64,000 nt of DNA from contig NC_009718.1 of the NCBI RefSeq assembly GCF_000017545.1, forward strand, positions 1,674,001-1,738,000, given 5' to 3'. This DNA comes from Fervidobacterium nodosum Rt17-B1. GTDB taxonomy: Bacteria > Thermotogota > Thermotogae > Thermotogales > Fervidobacteriaceae. The notes below the pieces were generated by a model, which was given only the letters and a program-made list of their open reading frames with translations, did not search any database and had not been told where the DNA came from. A program made the position numbers and the translations under genes. Positions 43,948 to 52,189 of the stretch are shown in pieces; position 1 is the first letter of the stretch, and every line of letters starts with the position of its first letter.

Positions 43948-45078
43948 ATGTTTTTCGTATATATACTTTTCTTAATGCATTGGTTAAATGTAAATATATT
44001 TGTTTCTCTGCTCATAGGCTTGGTTTTTATATGGTCTGCTCGTCATGGTCTTCTTGCGTTTATAGTCTCTATGCTTTCTTTTGAGATGATATTTTTATAT
44101 ATTTTGAAAAAAACTGGAAATCTTATTTTTCCTGCAAATGCAACATCTGTTTACGTTATAGTTCTTGGGCTTTTCATTGGTATTATAGGAGAGATTTTAA
44201 ATAAAAGGCTTAGAACAACGGAAAACGAGAGAAAAAAGCTTGAAATGGAGAGGAAAAATCTCGTTGAACATATTGAAACGTTAAAGTCTGTTATTAGCCA
44301 GCTTGAGCTTAGAATATATTTTGAAGGTCAAGGGATGATAGACCTTCTTGAGAGATTGCAAGAACTTGAAATATTAGATCTTGATGAGATGCTTACAAGA
44401 GCAGTAAGTATAATTGCGGAGTTTTTTGAAATTGAAAATTTGAAACTTTACAGTGTGGATAAATATTTTCTAAGGTATGTTGCTGGTATAGGCAAGAAGA
44501 ATCTGCCAAATTCTTTTGAAGCGAAAAATTCAAAAGTAATATCAAGGGCTTTGGAAAAAGGATATGCTTCTTTACCAGAGGTTTTGCTTGAAATGGAAAT
44601 AGAAAATTTTGAACCGTGGTTTGCTGTTTCAGTTGGAAGAGGAGATGACACATTTGGAGTTTTTGTGGTTGAAGATATAACTCCTGACAAGTTTTCCCAA
44701 ACGCTGATACTTTATATGCAGTCTATTGCGTCCTGGCTTAATGCAAATATTAAAATAGTCAAAGAAGAGACGAAACTGCTCGAAGAACGATTTAAGAATA
44801 CCGACGGTACATGGAGTGAGGAGTATTACATTAAAAAGAAATCAGTACTCGACAAGAGAAGAGAAAAGTTCGGAATTCCATACGAAGAGCTATGTCTAAT
44901 ATACGATAAAACAATTCATGGCTCAGTTATAAAAGAATTTAGAGCATCTGATATAGCTACTGCTAAGGGAATCGGTGATAGAGTTCAACTTAAGGTGTTG
45001 TTGTCTGTTTGTGATGAAATTGGTAAAAAGAAGATTATTGAGAGGTTGGTTAGTAAATATGAAATCCAAATGTGTTAA
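43948..45078 (+). CDS. pelD: PelD-like c-di-GMP receptor, 5' end frameshifted
   Basis: 376 residues from the ATG at 43948, which has no ribosome-binding site. Layout fits PelD: membrane helices (about 1-85), coiled coil (85-125), GAF domain (about 130-270), and a degenerate GGDEF domain (about 285-376) that keeps an RxxD motif (RASD, R332-D335), the I-site type c-di-GMP contact. The only good start signal, GTTTGGAGAAAA before the ATG at 43887, is in the other frame. A loss of one base in the A8 run (43890-43897) or the T6 run (43938-43943) would join them. Phase variation, a sequencing error, or a decayed 5' end are possible. Confidence 0.75.
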   Translation: MFFVYILFLMHWLNVNIFVSLLIGLVFIWSARHGLLAFIVSMLSFEMIFLYILKKTGNLIFPANATSVYVIVLGLFIGIIGEILNKRLRTTENERKKLEMERKNLVEHIETLKSVISQLELRIYFEGQGMIDLLERLQELEILDLDEMLTRAVSIIAEFFEIENLKLYSVDKYFLRYVAGIGKKNLPNSFEAKNSKVISRALEKGYASLPEVLLEMEIENFEPWFAVSVGRGDDTFGVFVVEDITPDKFSQTLILYMQSIASWLNANIKIVKEETKLLEERFKNTDGTWSEEYYIKKKSVLDKRREKFGIPYEELCLIYDKTIHGSVIKEFRASDIATAKGIGDRVQLKVLLSVCDEIGKKKIIERLVSKYEIQMC

Positions 45079-45961
45079 TAAAGAGGAGAAGTATAGAAAG
45101 AGGGAAGGTATAAATTATATTATCTTGCTGAATATTACTAATGTATTCCTTATATTGATAAACCTAATAACCATTTACCTCTACGGGTTTCGTTTCCAGA
45201 ATTTTTTAGTTTATTTAATTTCAGCAGCGATTTACTATCTCTATAGGAAAAATCTTCCGGAAATTATCGTATTTACGCTTTCATATCCTCTTGCTTGGCT
45301 TTATATGATACCTTTAAAAAATGAAGAAATTGAAGATTTTTTCAACATTCCGCTTATGCCTGAAATTGTTATGAAAATTGATAAAGAAGCGCTATCTACT
45401 TTACCAATAAAAACTGTTCTGACTATTGGAGCGATTTCAGAAAGAAAAGCTGTGACTTATGATATATTTGCCCAAGTAACAAGAGGTATAAATATAGAAC
45501 AAAACATGAAATATCTACAGCAACTATTGAAGGATCCTCATATGGATGTCTCATTATACGCTGGCCAAGCTCTCGAAGATATAGAAAATTATTTTGAGTA
45601 CCATATTTCAAAGACAAAAAATGAAAATACAATTCATTCGTGTTTGTTCATATATAACTACCTTCGAACTGGGATATTGCGCGGGTCTTTAAAAGAAAAA
45701 TATAAGCTTTTGCTTATGGAAAAGCTTGGTAAGGTAAGTGATAGAGTACATCTTTACTATGAAATGATGTATTATTTGACAGGCGATATAAATTATCTTT
45801 TGGAAAGTTTCAAAAAGACTAAGAATATGGAACATTTAAGATTATTTGTCTTTGAGAAACTTAAAAGACAAGATTACAAAGAAGCAAGAGCTATATTATT
45901 CCAACATACAAAAGCATTGGTACGTGATATTTCTAATCTAATAAGCAATTCAAGGAAGTGA
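45059..45961 (+). CDS. pelE: PelE-like membrane protein
   Basis: 300 residues. Two or three N-terminal membrane helices (IILLNITNVFLILINLITIYL and further to about residue 80) are followed by about 220 helical residues with TPR/HEAT-like repeats (KYLQQLLKDPHMDVSLYAGQALEDIENYFEYHI). This order of membrane anchor then helical repeats, directly after a PelD-like gene, fits PelE, the partner of PelD in the inner-membrane synthase complex. Sequence identity alone would not prove it. The ATG overlaps pelD by 20 nt; longer starts in pelD are unlikely. The next gene starts 5 nt after the stop. Confidence 0.7.
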   Translation: MKSKCVNKEEKYRKREGINYIILLNITNVFLILINLITIYLYGFRFQNFLVYLISAAIYYLYRKNLPEIIVFTLSYPLAWLYMIPLKNEEIEDFFNIPLMPEIVMKIDKEALSTLPIKTVLTIGAISERKAVTYDIFAQVTRGINIEQNMKYLQQLLKDPHMDVSLYAGQALEDIENYFEYHISKTKNENTIHSCLFIYNYLRTGILRGSLKEKYKLLLMEKLGKVSDRVHLYYEMMYYLTGDINYLLESFKKTKNMEHLRLFVFEKLKRQDYKEARAILFQHTKALVRDISNLISNSRK

Positions 45962-45966
45962 AATGT

Positions 45967-46848
45967 GTGGATTTACAGGAAATAAGTGATTTCTATAAAA
46001 AAAGATTTATCCTTGAGACTTTACCACCACGTGGGGTTGTTTTAGAAAAATACGTTGATTTTTGTATTAAAGCAGTTGAATCTGGTGCGGAGATTATAGC
46101 TGTAACGGATCTTCCAATGGGTAGTGCGCGTGTATCACCTATAGCTCCTGCACATATTTTAGTCGAAAAAGGTATAGATGTAATAATGCATTTTTCCAGA
46201 ACGACAAGAAATGCGATAAGAATTGAGGGAGATTTGATAGCATCTCACATGCTTGGTATAAAAAATTTATTGATTTTATCAGGTGATGATCCACGCGTCG
46301 GTACTTATCCTTTTTCATCATGCATTGAAGATTTCAGTATATACGATGTATTTAAATTAGTAAAACTTTTAAATGAAAAAGGGGAAGATCTTGCTGGATT
46401 AAAGATATTTGGTAAATTTTCATTTAACTCCGGAGGCGTATTTAGCCCTTTTGAAAAAGACTATAAGCAAACGATTCAAAGAATGAATACAAAAATAGAA
46501 ACCGGTTGTTTATTTTTCGTTTCGCAACCGGTGTTTAATGAATCAACAATTCTTAATTTCTTAAAAAAGGCTGAAGGGGATTTGAATGAAACAAAGATAT
46601 ACGTCTCTCTAATGGTTTTTGAGAGTGTTCAACAACTCGAGTACTTTTCCAAAGTTCCAGGGGTTTTCGTTCCGAAAGAGTATTTTCATCAGAAAGATGA
46701 TAGAGCACTAAAAAATTATTCATACAAAAATTGTTTGGGCATTATAGAAAAACTTTCGCCTTATGTACAAGGATTCTATTTAACGTCTACTACAAAAGAT
46801 TTAGAAATAATTAAAGGGTTAGCTGAAGTTATTCAAGGAGCTGATTAA
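45967..46848 (+). CDS. metF: Methylenetetrahydrofolate reductase-family protein
   Basis: 293 residues forming the MetF TIM barrel. It reduces 5,10-methylene-THF to 5-methyl-THF with FAD. Family features: RFILETLPPRGVVLEKYV, AVTDLPMGSARVSPIA, LIASHMLGIKNLLILSGDDPR, and MNTKIETGCLFFVSQPVFNE. The GTG at 45967 with AAGGAAG upstream is preferred; a GTG at 45958 overlaps the pelE stop. It follows pelE and precedes priA by 5 nt, so it is part of the same plus-strand run, without functional link to Pel. Confidence 0.85.
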   Translation: MDLQEISDFYKKRFILETLPPRGVVLEKYVDFCIKAVESGAEIIAVTDLPMGSARVSPIAPAHILVEKGIDVIMHFSRTTRNAIRIEGDLIASHMLGIKNLLILSGDDPRVGTYPFSSCIEDFSIYDVFKLVKLLNEKGEDLAGLKIFGKFSFNSGGVFSPFEKDYKQTIQRMNTKIETGCLFFVSQPVFNESTILNFLKKAEGDLNETKIYVSLMVFESVQQLEYFSKVPGVFVPKEYFHQKDDRALKNYSYKNCLGIIEKLSPYVQGFYLTSTTKDLEIIKGLAEVIQGAD

Positions 46849-46853
46849 TTAAT

Positions 46854-49181
46854 ATGATTTACATAGTAGCATTATCAAATTCAAGTCAAATCGAACCTGT
46901 CTTTTGTGAGTACAATGGGCACATTGAAATAGGTGAAAGAGTTTTACTTCAGCATAAAGGTAAAAAGGTTTTAGGTTATGTAATTGGTAATCAAGAATGG
47001 GCCCCTTGCGATGAATTTTTACCTAACCAGAAATCAAGTTCAGAATATTCAAAAATCGTTGAGCGAATGGATTATATATCCTTCCTTGAAAAATCAAGGG
47101 TAAAAGCTTTATACGGTTTAGCGAATTTTTACTTTTCTGGATTAGGTAAGTATTTTGATATATCTTTTCCAAATAAATTTGATGATTATTTTTCACTTTT
47201 TGTTGAAAGTGTAAGTCCTTTTGTAAATATCGAGAAAATGCCATACGAAGAATTCAAAAAAATCAAAAATTATAAAGAGTATATCAATAACGGTTTGGTC
47301 AAAGTTTACAGAGATTTTGAAACGAAAAAGCCAAGACCAAGAAAAAGAGGAGAATGTGTTTACTTAAAAATTTCTTCAATTGAATTGTCAAAATTAAAAC
47401 TAACGGTATCGCAGAGTACGGTTGTTAATTATTTACTTTTCAAAGGCCCTACCGAAGTTGAGCAAATAATAGAAGATTTAGATGTAAAAAAAGATGTTGT
47501 TGTACAATTAAAAAATAAAGGAATAATTGAGATTTTAGAGCAATGTAGTGATTTTGAAACACTTAATATAAAACCACAGAGAGTTATTTTAAGTGACGAA
47601 CAAAAGAGTATAGTTGACAAAATACTTTCATACGATTTTAGAAAAGAAAAGAAACACCTTGTTTTTGGACCAACTGGAAGTGGCAAGACAGAGGTTTATC
47701 TCGAGGTCATTGAAAAATACTTACCATTTGGCAATGTACTATATTTAGTTCCAGAGGTATCTTTAACTGAACAAACGATAGCAAGGCTTAGAAAAAGATT
47801 TCCAGATTTATCTATAGCGGTTTACCATAGCTATTTAACAGAATCAAAGCGCGTTGAAATTTGGGCGAAAGCGGTTAAAGGTGAGATAAATATATTAGTT
47901 GGTCCAAGAAGTGCTGCGTTTGTGCCTTTAAAAAACCTTAATCTTGCAATTGTTGATGAAGAACATGATGAAGGCTATTACAATAATTCTGAGCCTTTTT
48001 ACGAAATTCACACATTTCTTAATGCTTTACCAATTACTGTTGTGTATGGTTCAGCTACCCCTTCTTTGGAAAGTTATAAGAAAGCCAAAGATGGGGAATA
48101 TGTATTTCACAAGCTTACTAAACGTTACAACGTTGAATTACCAGAAGTTGAAATTGTGGACATGAATAAAACAAAGAAAGTTACTTTCTCTATATCTGAA
48201 ATCTTGTACAATAATCTAAGTAAAGTGCTTGAAGCTGATAAATCAGCCATAATATTCACGAGGCGAAAAGGTTTTTCAAGGGTGCAATGTGCTGTATGCG
48301 GTTATATAGTAAAATGCGAACATTGTGATGTTGCAATGACTTATCATTTGGATTCGAATAATTTGAAATGTCACATCTGTGGAAGTGAGAAAGAATTATC
48401 CTTAAATTGTCCTAACTGTGGTTCAAATATGTTCATAGATAGAGGAACTGGTAGTGAGAAAGTTGAAAAAGAACTCCAGCAACTCTTTCCATCGAGAAAT
48501 ATTGGAAGGATTGATGCAGAAATAGCTGATACCCCAGAAAAACTGAAAAAACTCTTAGACTATTTAAGAGAAGGGAAAATCGATATAGTTGCTGGGACAA
48601 AGATGATTACGAAGGGGTTAGATATATACAGAATAGCGCTCATTGGTGTTGTGGATGTTGATGCTTTAATTTCTTATCCTGATATAAACGCTCCACTGAG
48701 AACATTTCAACTTTTAGTTCAGGTAATTGGTAGAGCAGGGCGAAATGAAAAGGGAAAGGCGATAATTCAAACTTATAAGCCAACCGATCCAGTAATAACA
48801 TTTGCGAGTAATCAAGATGTTGAAGGGTTCTATGAGAGAGAACTTGAGATAAGAAAACAACTGAATTATCCACCTTTTGCGTCTGTAGTTGTATTAACTT
48901 ACGCCAATCTGAATCAGGAAATAGCGCGAGAAACAATTGACACTGTTGCAGATGAAATAGAAAACATTGAAAAAAAAGAGAAAAAGGTCCAAGAAGTTTA
49001 TAAATATTACTTAGAACTTCTTGGACCTTCTGAACATCCTATATTTAAAGCAAATAATAAGTACCGATATCAAATATTTTTCAAGACAAACAACGTACCA
49101 GAATTAGTAAGGCTTTTGAAAAAGATAATCTCAAATTACTCTGGGGAATGGATTATAAAGGTGAATCCAAACGAAATATGA
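46854..49181 (+). CDS. priA: Primosomal helicase PriA (replication restart)
   Basis: 775 residues. The N-terminal DNA-fork domain is followed by helicase motifs: Walker A FGPTGSGKTEVYLE (about residue 271), VPEVSLTEQ, DEEHDEGYYN, GSATPSLES, and TRRKGFSRVQCAVCG. It contains the paired zinc sites CxxC between CAVCGYIVKCEHC and CHICGSEKELSLNCPNCG. It restarts stalled forks by recognising the 3' end and loading the replicative helicase. The ATG has GGAG upstream. Near its 3' end the gene contains a perfect 15-bp inverted repeat (48984-49029). It converges with the MetS-like gene, ending 7 nt before it. Confidence 0.95.
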   Translation: MIYIVALSNSSQIEPVFCEYNGHIEIGERVLLQHKGKKVLGYVIGNQEWAPCDEFLPNQKSSSEYSKIVERMDYISFLEKSRVKALYGLANFYFSGLGKYFDISFPNKFDDYFSLFVESVSPFVNIEKMPYEEFKKIKNYKEYINNGLVKVYRDFETKKPRPRKRGECVYLKISSIELSKLKLTVSQSTVVNYLLFKGPTEVEQIIEDLDVKKDVVVQLKNKGIIEILEQCSDFETLNIKPQRVILSDEQKSIVDKILSYDFRKEKKHLVFGPTGSGKTEVYLEVIEKYLPFGNVLYLVPEVSLTEQTIARLRKRFPDLSIAVYHSYLTESKRVEIWAKAVKGEINILVGPRSAAFVPLKNLNLAIVDEEHDEGYYNNSEPFYEIHTFLNALPITVVYGSATPSLESYKKAKDGEYVFHKLTKRYNVELPEVEIVDMNKTKKVTFSISEILYNNLSKVLEADKSAIIFTRRKGFSRVQCAVCGYIVKCEHCDVAMTYHLDSNNLKCHICGSEKELSLNCPNCGSNMFIDRGTGSEKVEKELQQLFPSRNIGRIDAEIADTPEKLKKLLDYLREGKIDIVAGTKMITKGLDIYRIALIGVVDVDALISYPDINAPLRTFQLLVQVIGRAGRNEKGKAIIQTYKPTDPVITFASNQDVEGFYERELEIRKQLNYPPFASVVVLTYANLNQEIARETIDTVADEIENIEKKEKKVQEVYKYYLELLGPSEHPIFKANNKYRYQIFFKTNNVPELVRLLKKIISNYSGEWIIKVNPNEI

Positions 49182-49188
49182 TTTAAAA

Positions 49189-49290
49189 TTATTTCTTTGA
49201 TTTTTTCATTATCGTTCCAACGGATAATGCCGTGAGGAGAATTATTATTCCCCAACTCCAAGCCATAAAAACGAGCGCTGTGCTTGACAT
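49189..49290 (-). CDS. metS: MetS-like small subunit of NSS transporter (33 residues)
   Basis: 33 residues, too short for routine gene calling: starts MSSTALVFMAWSWGIII, one membrane helix, ends TIMKKSKK. GGGGTGA lies just before the ATG. It begins 10 nt after the stop of an NSS-family sodium symporter, exactly where the MetS-type single-helix subunit of the MetPS methionine/alanine transporter class is found. Size, topology (helix with a basic C-terminus) and position all agree. No other function is suggested. Confidence 0.75.
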   Translation of the reverse strand: MSSTALVFMAWSWGIIILLTALSVGTIMKKSKK

Positions 49291-49300
49291 ATTATCACCC

Positions 49301-50857
49301 CTATTTATCTTTTTGCGTTTCTAATTTTTTACTGATACTTCTGTATGTAAGGATAAAGCTCGATATGAAAATTACTATAAGAACAATTCTCGCTGCGATG
49401 ACCCAAGGAATTAGTACAGAGTTATCTTTAACAAAATCCGGTATCAATTTGAAGTAACCATTCTTTGCGTAATCTATCGTTGAGAAAACAAGTAAAATGA
49501 TTATAAATGCTGGGGTTATGAAGCTCATTATTAACTTATAGAACCACATTGGTATTTTCCAGTAGCTTCCTTTGTTTATCTCTTCAAGGCCTTTTGCTTT
49601 AAACAACCATACAGCCGCAATGACTTCAATTAATCCGAGCAAGACGAGGAAATAAGTACCAACCCAATTATCAAGCTCTGTTAAGTACATTAAATCAGCT
49701 GTTTTCGTGAGAATAGGTTCTAATGCAACAGGTAAACCACCGATGATGTACATGAGAAAAACAAACAACGAGCCTTTCTTTCTTTCAACGCCAAATTCTT
49801 CTTCTAAAAATGCAGTTAGATAATTAAACATTGCTATTGAACTTGTTATTCCAGCAAAGAAAAGTAGCAGGAACCAGAATGTTCCAAAAATCTGTCCACC
49901 AGCCATGTTTCTAAATACGTTTGGAAGCGCTATGAAAGATAATCCAACTCCACTCTTTAAACCCTCGGCGCCAAGGAAAGTAAAAGCAATGGGGATAACT
50001 ATTGTACCAGCTAGTATGACCTCTGCGAATTCATTTAATGAAGCTGTTGCAACTGCTGATGTTACGATGTCATCCTCGTCTCTCATGTAAGAAGCATAGT
50101 TTTGGATTATTCCCATACCTAGGGATAGCGTAAAGAATATCTGCCCTGCTGCTGCTAATGTTGCCGACCAATTCAACTCGTTCCATCTTGGAGACCATAA
50201 GAAATCAAGCCCCTTAATTGGATTCCATTCAGGGTTCACTGGTGATCCTAATGTAAGCGCTCTCACAAGAAGAATAATTGCGAATATATAAATAGCTGGC
50301 ATAGCGATTATTGCTAATCTTTCCAAGCCTTTGTTAACACCATTACTTGTTATGTAATATAAAATTGCGAGTGTTATTATCCAGAATATTAATACTCTAA
50401 AAGGACTTTGAATGTATCCGACAAAATAACCAGCTGTATCGATTGATTTATCCATGTATTTTCCAACGGCTGTTTCAAAAGAATAACCAAGCGTCCAACC
50501 AATAACATGATTGTAATAGGAGTTTAGGAGTATAACTACCGAAAGTGCGATTGCGCCAGCCAACGCGCCAAGTACTTTCGCAAACTTATGGCCAACGCTC
50601 TCTTTTGCTTGTAAGTAAATCATTGGACCTAATGTACCATGTCCATACTTTCCACCGTATCTACCTTGAGCCCATTCAATTATTAGCAGAGGGATACCCA
50701 TAAAAAGGAAAGCGATGAAATATGGTATCATAAAGGCTCCCCCACCGTTTTTGGCTGCTTGATACGGGAATCTCCAGAAATTCCCAAGACCTATAGCGTT
50801 ACCTGCCATAGCTAATATCAAACCTATCTTACTTCCCCAGTGTTCTCTCTTCTTCAC
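49301..50857 (-). CDS. NSS-family sodium-dependent amino-acid symporter
   Basis: 518 residues with 11-12 membrane helices. The family signature GNAIGLGNFWRFPYQAAKNG (about residues 17-36, sodium and substrate site of helix 1) is perfect, followed by GGAFMIPYFIAFLFMGIPLL. Length and the small subunit downstream fit the MetP branch. Imports amino acids (methionine or alanine are candidates) with sodium. The natural start is GTG at 50857 with GAGGAGGTGG upstream; the open frame continues to an ATG at 50923 inside the IS. The insertion 18 nt upstream of the ribosome-binding site must have removed the original promoter. Confidence 0.93.
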   Translation of the reverse strand: MKKREHWGSKIGLILAMAGNAIGLGNFWRFPYQAAKNGGGAFMIPYFIAFLFMGIPLLIIEWAQGRYGGKYGHGTLGPMIYLQAKESVGHKFAKVLGALAGAIALSVVILLNSYYNHVIGWTLGYSFETAVGKYMDKSIDTAGYFVGYIQSPFRVLIFWIITLAILYYITSNGVNKGLERLAIIAMPAIYIFAIILLVRALTLGSPVNPEWNPIKGLDFLWSPRWNELNWSATLAAAGQIFFTLSLGMGIIQNYASYMRDEDDIVTSAVATASLNEFAEVILAGTIVIPIAFTFLGAEGLKSGVGLSFIALPNVFRNMAGGQIFGTFWFLLLFFAGITSSIAMFNYLTAFLEEEFGVERKKGSLFVFLMYIIGGLPVALEPILTKTADLMYLTELDNWVGTYFLVLLGLIEVIAAVWLFKAKGLEEINKGSYWKIPMWFYKLIMSFITPAFIIILLVFSTIDYAKNGYFKLIPDFVKDNSVLIPWVIAARIVLIVIFISSFILTYRSISKKLETQKDK

Positions 50858-50882
50858 AACGGCCACCTCCTCGAAAGTTTGG

Positions 50883-51928
50883 GATTTTGTTAACCAAAGG
50901 TATTGATAAATTTCAAAAATCATATTATCTTCTTAAATAGGGGACACCCCCCAATATACTCTCAATAAGGAGGTATCCCGACATGACTAATATCCAACTC
51001 AAATGCCCCCATTGCGGCTCTTCTAACTTCATCAAAAATGGTCATGATAAATTCAAAAACCAAATCTTCTTTTGCAAAGACTGCAAGCGTTACTTTAAAC
51101 TTTCTTTCACCAAAAAACACAAACTTTTCTCTTTCCCTTACCCTCGTTGTGTTCATTGTAACCATGTCATGGAAATTTACAAAATCCGCCGTTATTTCGT
51201 TCGTTTCAGATGCAGAAAGTGCAACTTCAAAACTTCTGTTCCACTTTCTCTTCCTCAGCCTGTGCCTTTCAACTTTCATCCTTTCAAATTCTTCCGTTTC
51301 CCTATCTATATCATTCTCAAAGCTTTCATCTTGTACTTCAAATACAACCTTTCTCTTCGTGCTATTAAAGCTTGCTTGAATATCAATGTCTCTCATGTCG
51401 CTATTTACAAATGGATTATCAAGTTATCTTCTGTTATTTCGCTTTTTGAGTTTGAGAATGTATTTAAAGTTCACGGTGATGAAACAGTTATTGTATTTCG
51501 AGACAAAAAGTACTATGTGTGGCTATTAGTTGAGCATGGTACGAATTTAATAGTAGCTTGGCATGTATCAAGATATCGTGATATGTCACAAGTTAAGATA
51601 TTGTTAGATAAATACTTTAGTCAAAGAAAACAAAACACACAAATAGAGTTAATAACCGATGGACTAAAAGCGTACGAGATAGCAGTAAAACTAAATTTTG
51701 ATAATGTTGAGCACAGAGAAGTAAGACTAGGTAAAAACAACGAATGTGAATCGAAATTTTCGTTATTTAAGATGTTTGTTAGAGCGAAAAGGAGCTTCAA
51801 GAAATTTAGCAACATACGGTACTATGTAAATGGTTTTTGTGTAGTAAGGAACCTATGCAAGTTATATGAGAACGAAAATGAGATGATTACAGCTTTAGCT
51901 TCCATCATCACTACTAGTTAACAACTTC
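50883..51928 (+). mobile_element. IS6-like insertion sequence, copy 2 (1046 bp)
   Basis: Same ends as copy 1 (GATTTTGTTAAC at the left, GAAGTTGTTAAC at the right end complement) with its own 8-bp duplication AAGTTTGG (50875-50882 and 51929-51936). It differs from copy 1 at about eight positions in the first half and a few at the right tip; the last ~500 bp of the gene are identical. Orientation is the same as copy 1. It lies just upstream of the NSS symporter start. Confidence 0.9.
50983..51921 (+). CDS. IS6/IS240-like DDE transposase (copy 2)
   Basis: 312 residues, one amino-acid difference from copy 1 (Ile for Val in the segment FPIYIILKAF). All zinc ligands and the DDE residues are kept. 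Six of the seven coding differences between the copies are silent, which suggests selection on the protein. The ribosome-binding site here is AAGGAGGT, stronger than the AAGGGGGT of copy 1 and less able to pair with the upstream C-tract. Confidence 0.88.
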   Translation: MTNIQLKCPHCGSSNFIKNGHDKFKNQIFFCKDCKRYFKLSFTKKHKLFSFPYPRCVHCNHVMEIYKIRRYFVRFRCRKCNFKTSVPLSLPQPVPFNFHPFKFFRFPIYIILKAFILYFKYNLSLRAIKACLNINVSHVAIYKWIIKLSSVISLFEFENVFKVHGDETVIVFRDKKYYVWLLVEHGTNLIVAWHVSRYRDMSQVKILLDKYFSQRKQNTQIELITDGLKAYEIAVKLNFDNVEHREVRLGKNNECESKFSLFKMFVRAKRSFKKFSNIRYYVNGFCVVRNLCKLYENENEMITALASIITTS

Positions 51929-51979
51929 AAGTTTGGGAATATTAGAGAAATACAGGATAATATGATATAAAAATGAGAT

Positions 51980-52013
51980 AAAAAAAGGCGTGTAATATAA
52001 ATATATACACGCC
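51980..52013 (-). terminator. Terminator of the CotH gene
   Basis: Stem GGCGTGTA / TACACGCC around an AT-rich loop of 11 nt, followed on minus by TTTTTTT. It lies 177 nt after the CotH stop. The rest of 51929-52189 holds no gene. Confidence 0.65.
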
Positions 52014-52189
52014 AAAAATTTTACCATATAATTCATTGTTATTTAAGGTTAATTTTTTACACAAATGCACTATTAGTATATTTTGGCGTAACTTTTACCA
52101 AATTGTGAAAACAGATCCAAGATTATTTAATTTACAGAAAATAGTTTTTACAAATTTCCATAATTAATTTTTATTCAGCTTGAGAGACT

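Noticed and set aside
41041-51936. Composite transposon bounded by the two IS6-like elements
   Set aside because: Each element has its own matching 8-bp duplication; the outer flanks do not match each other.
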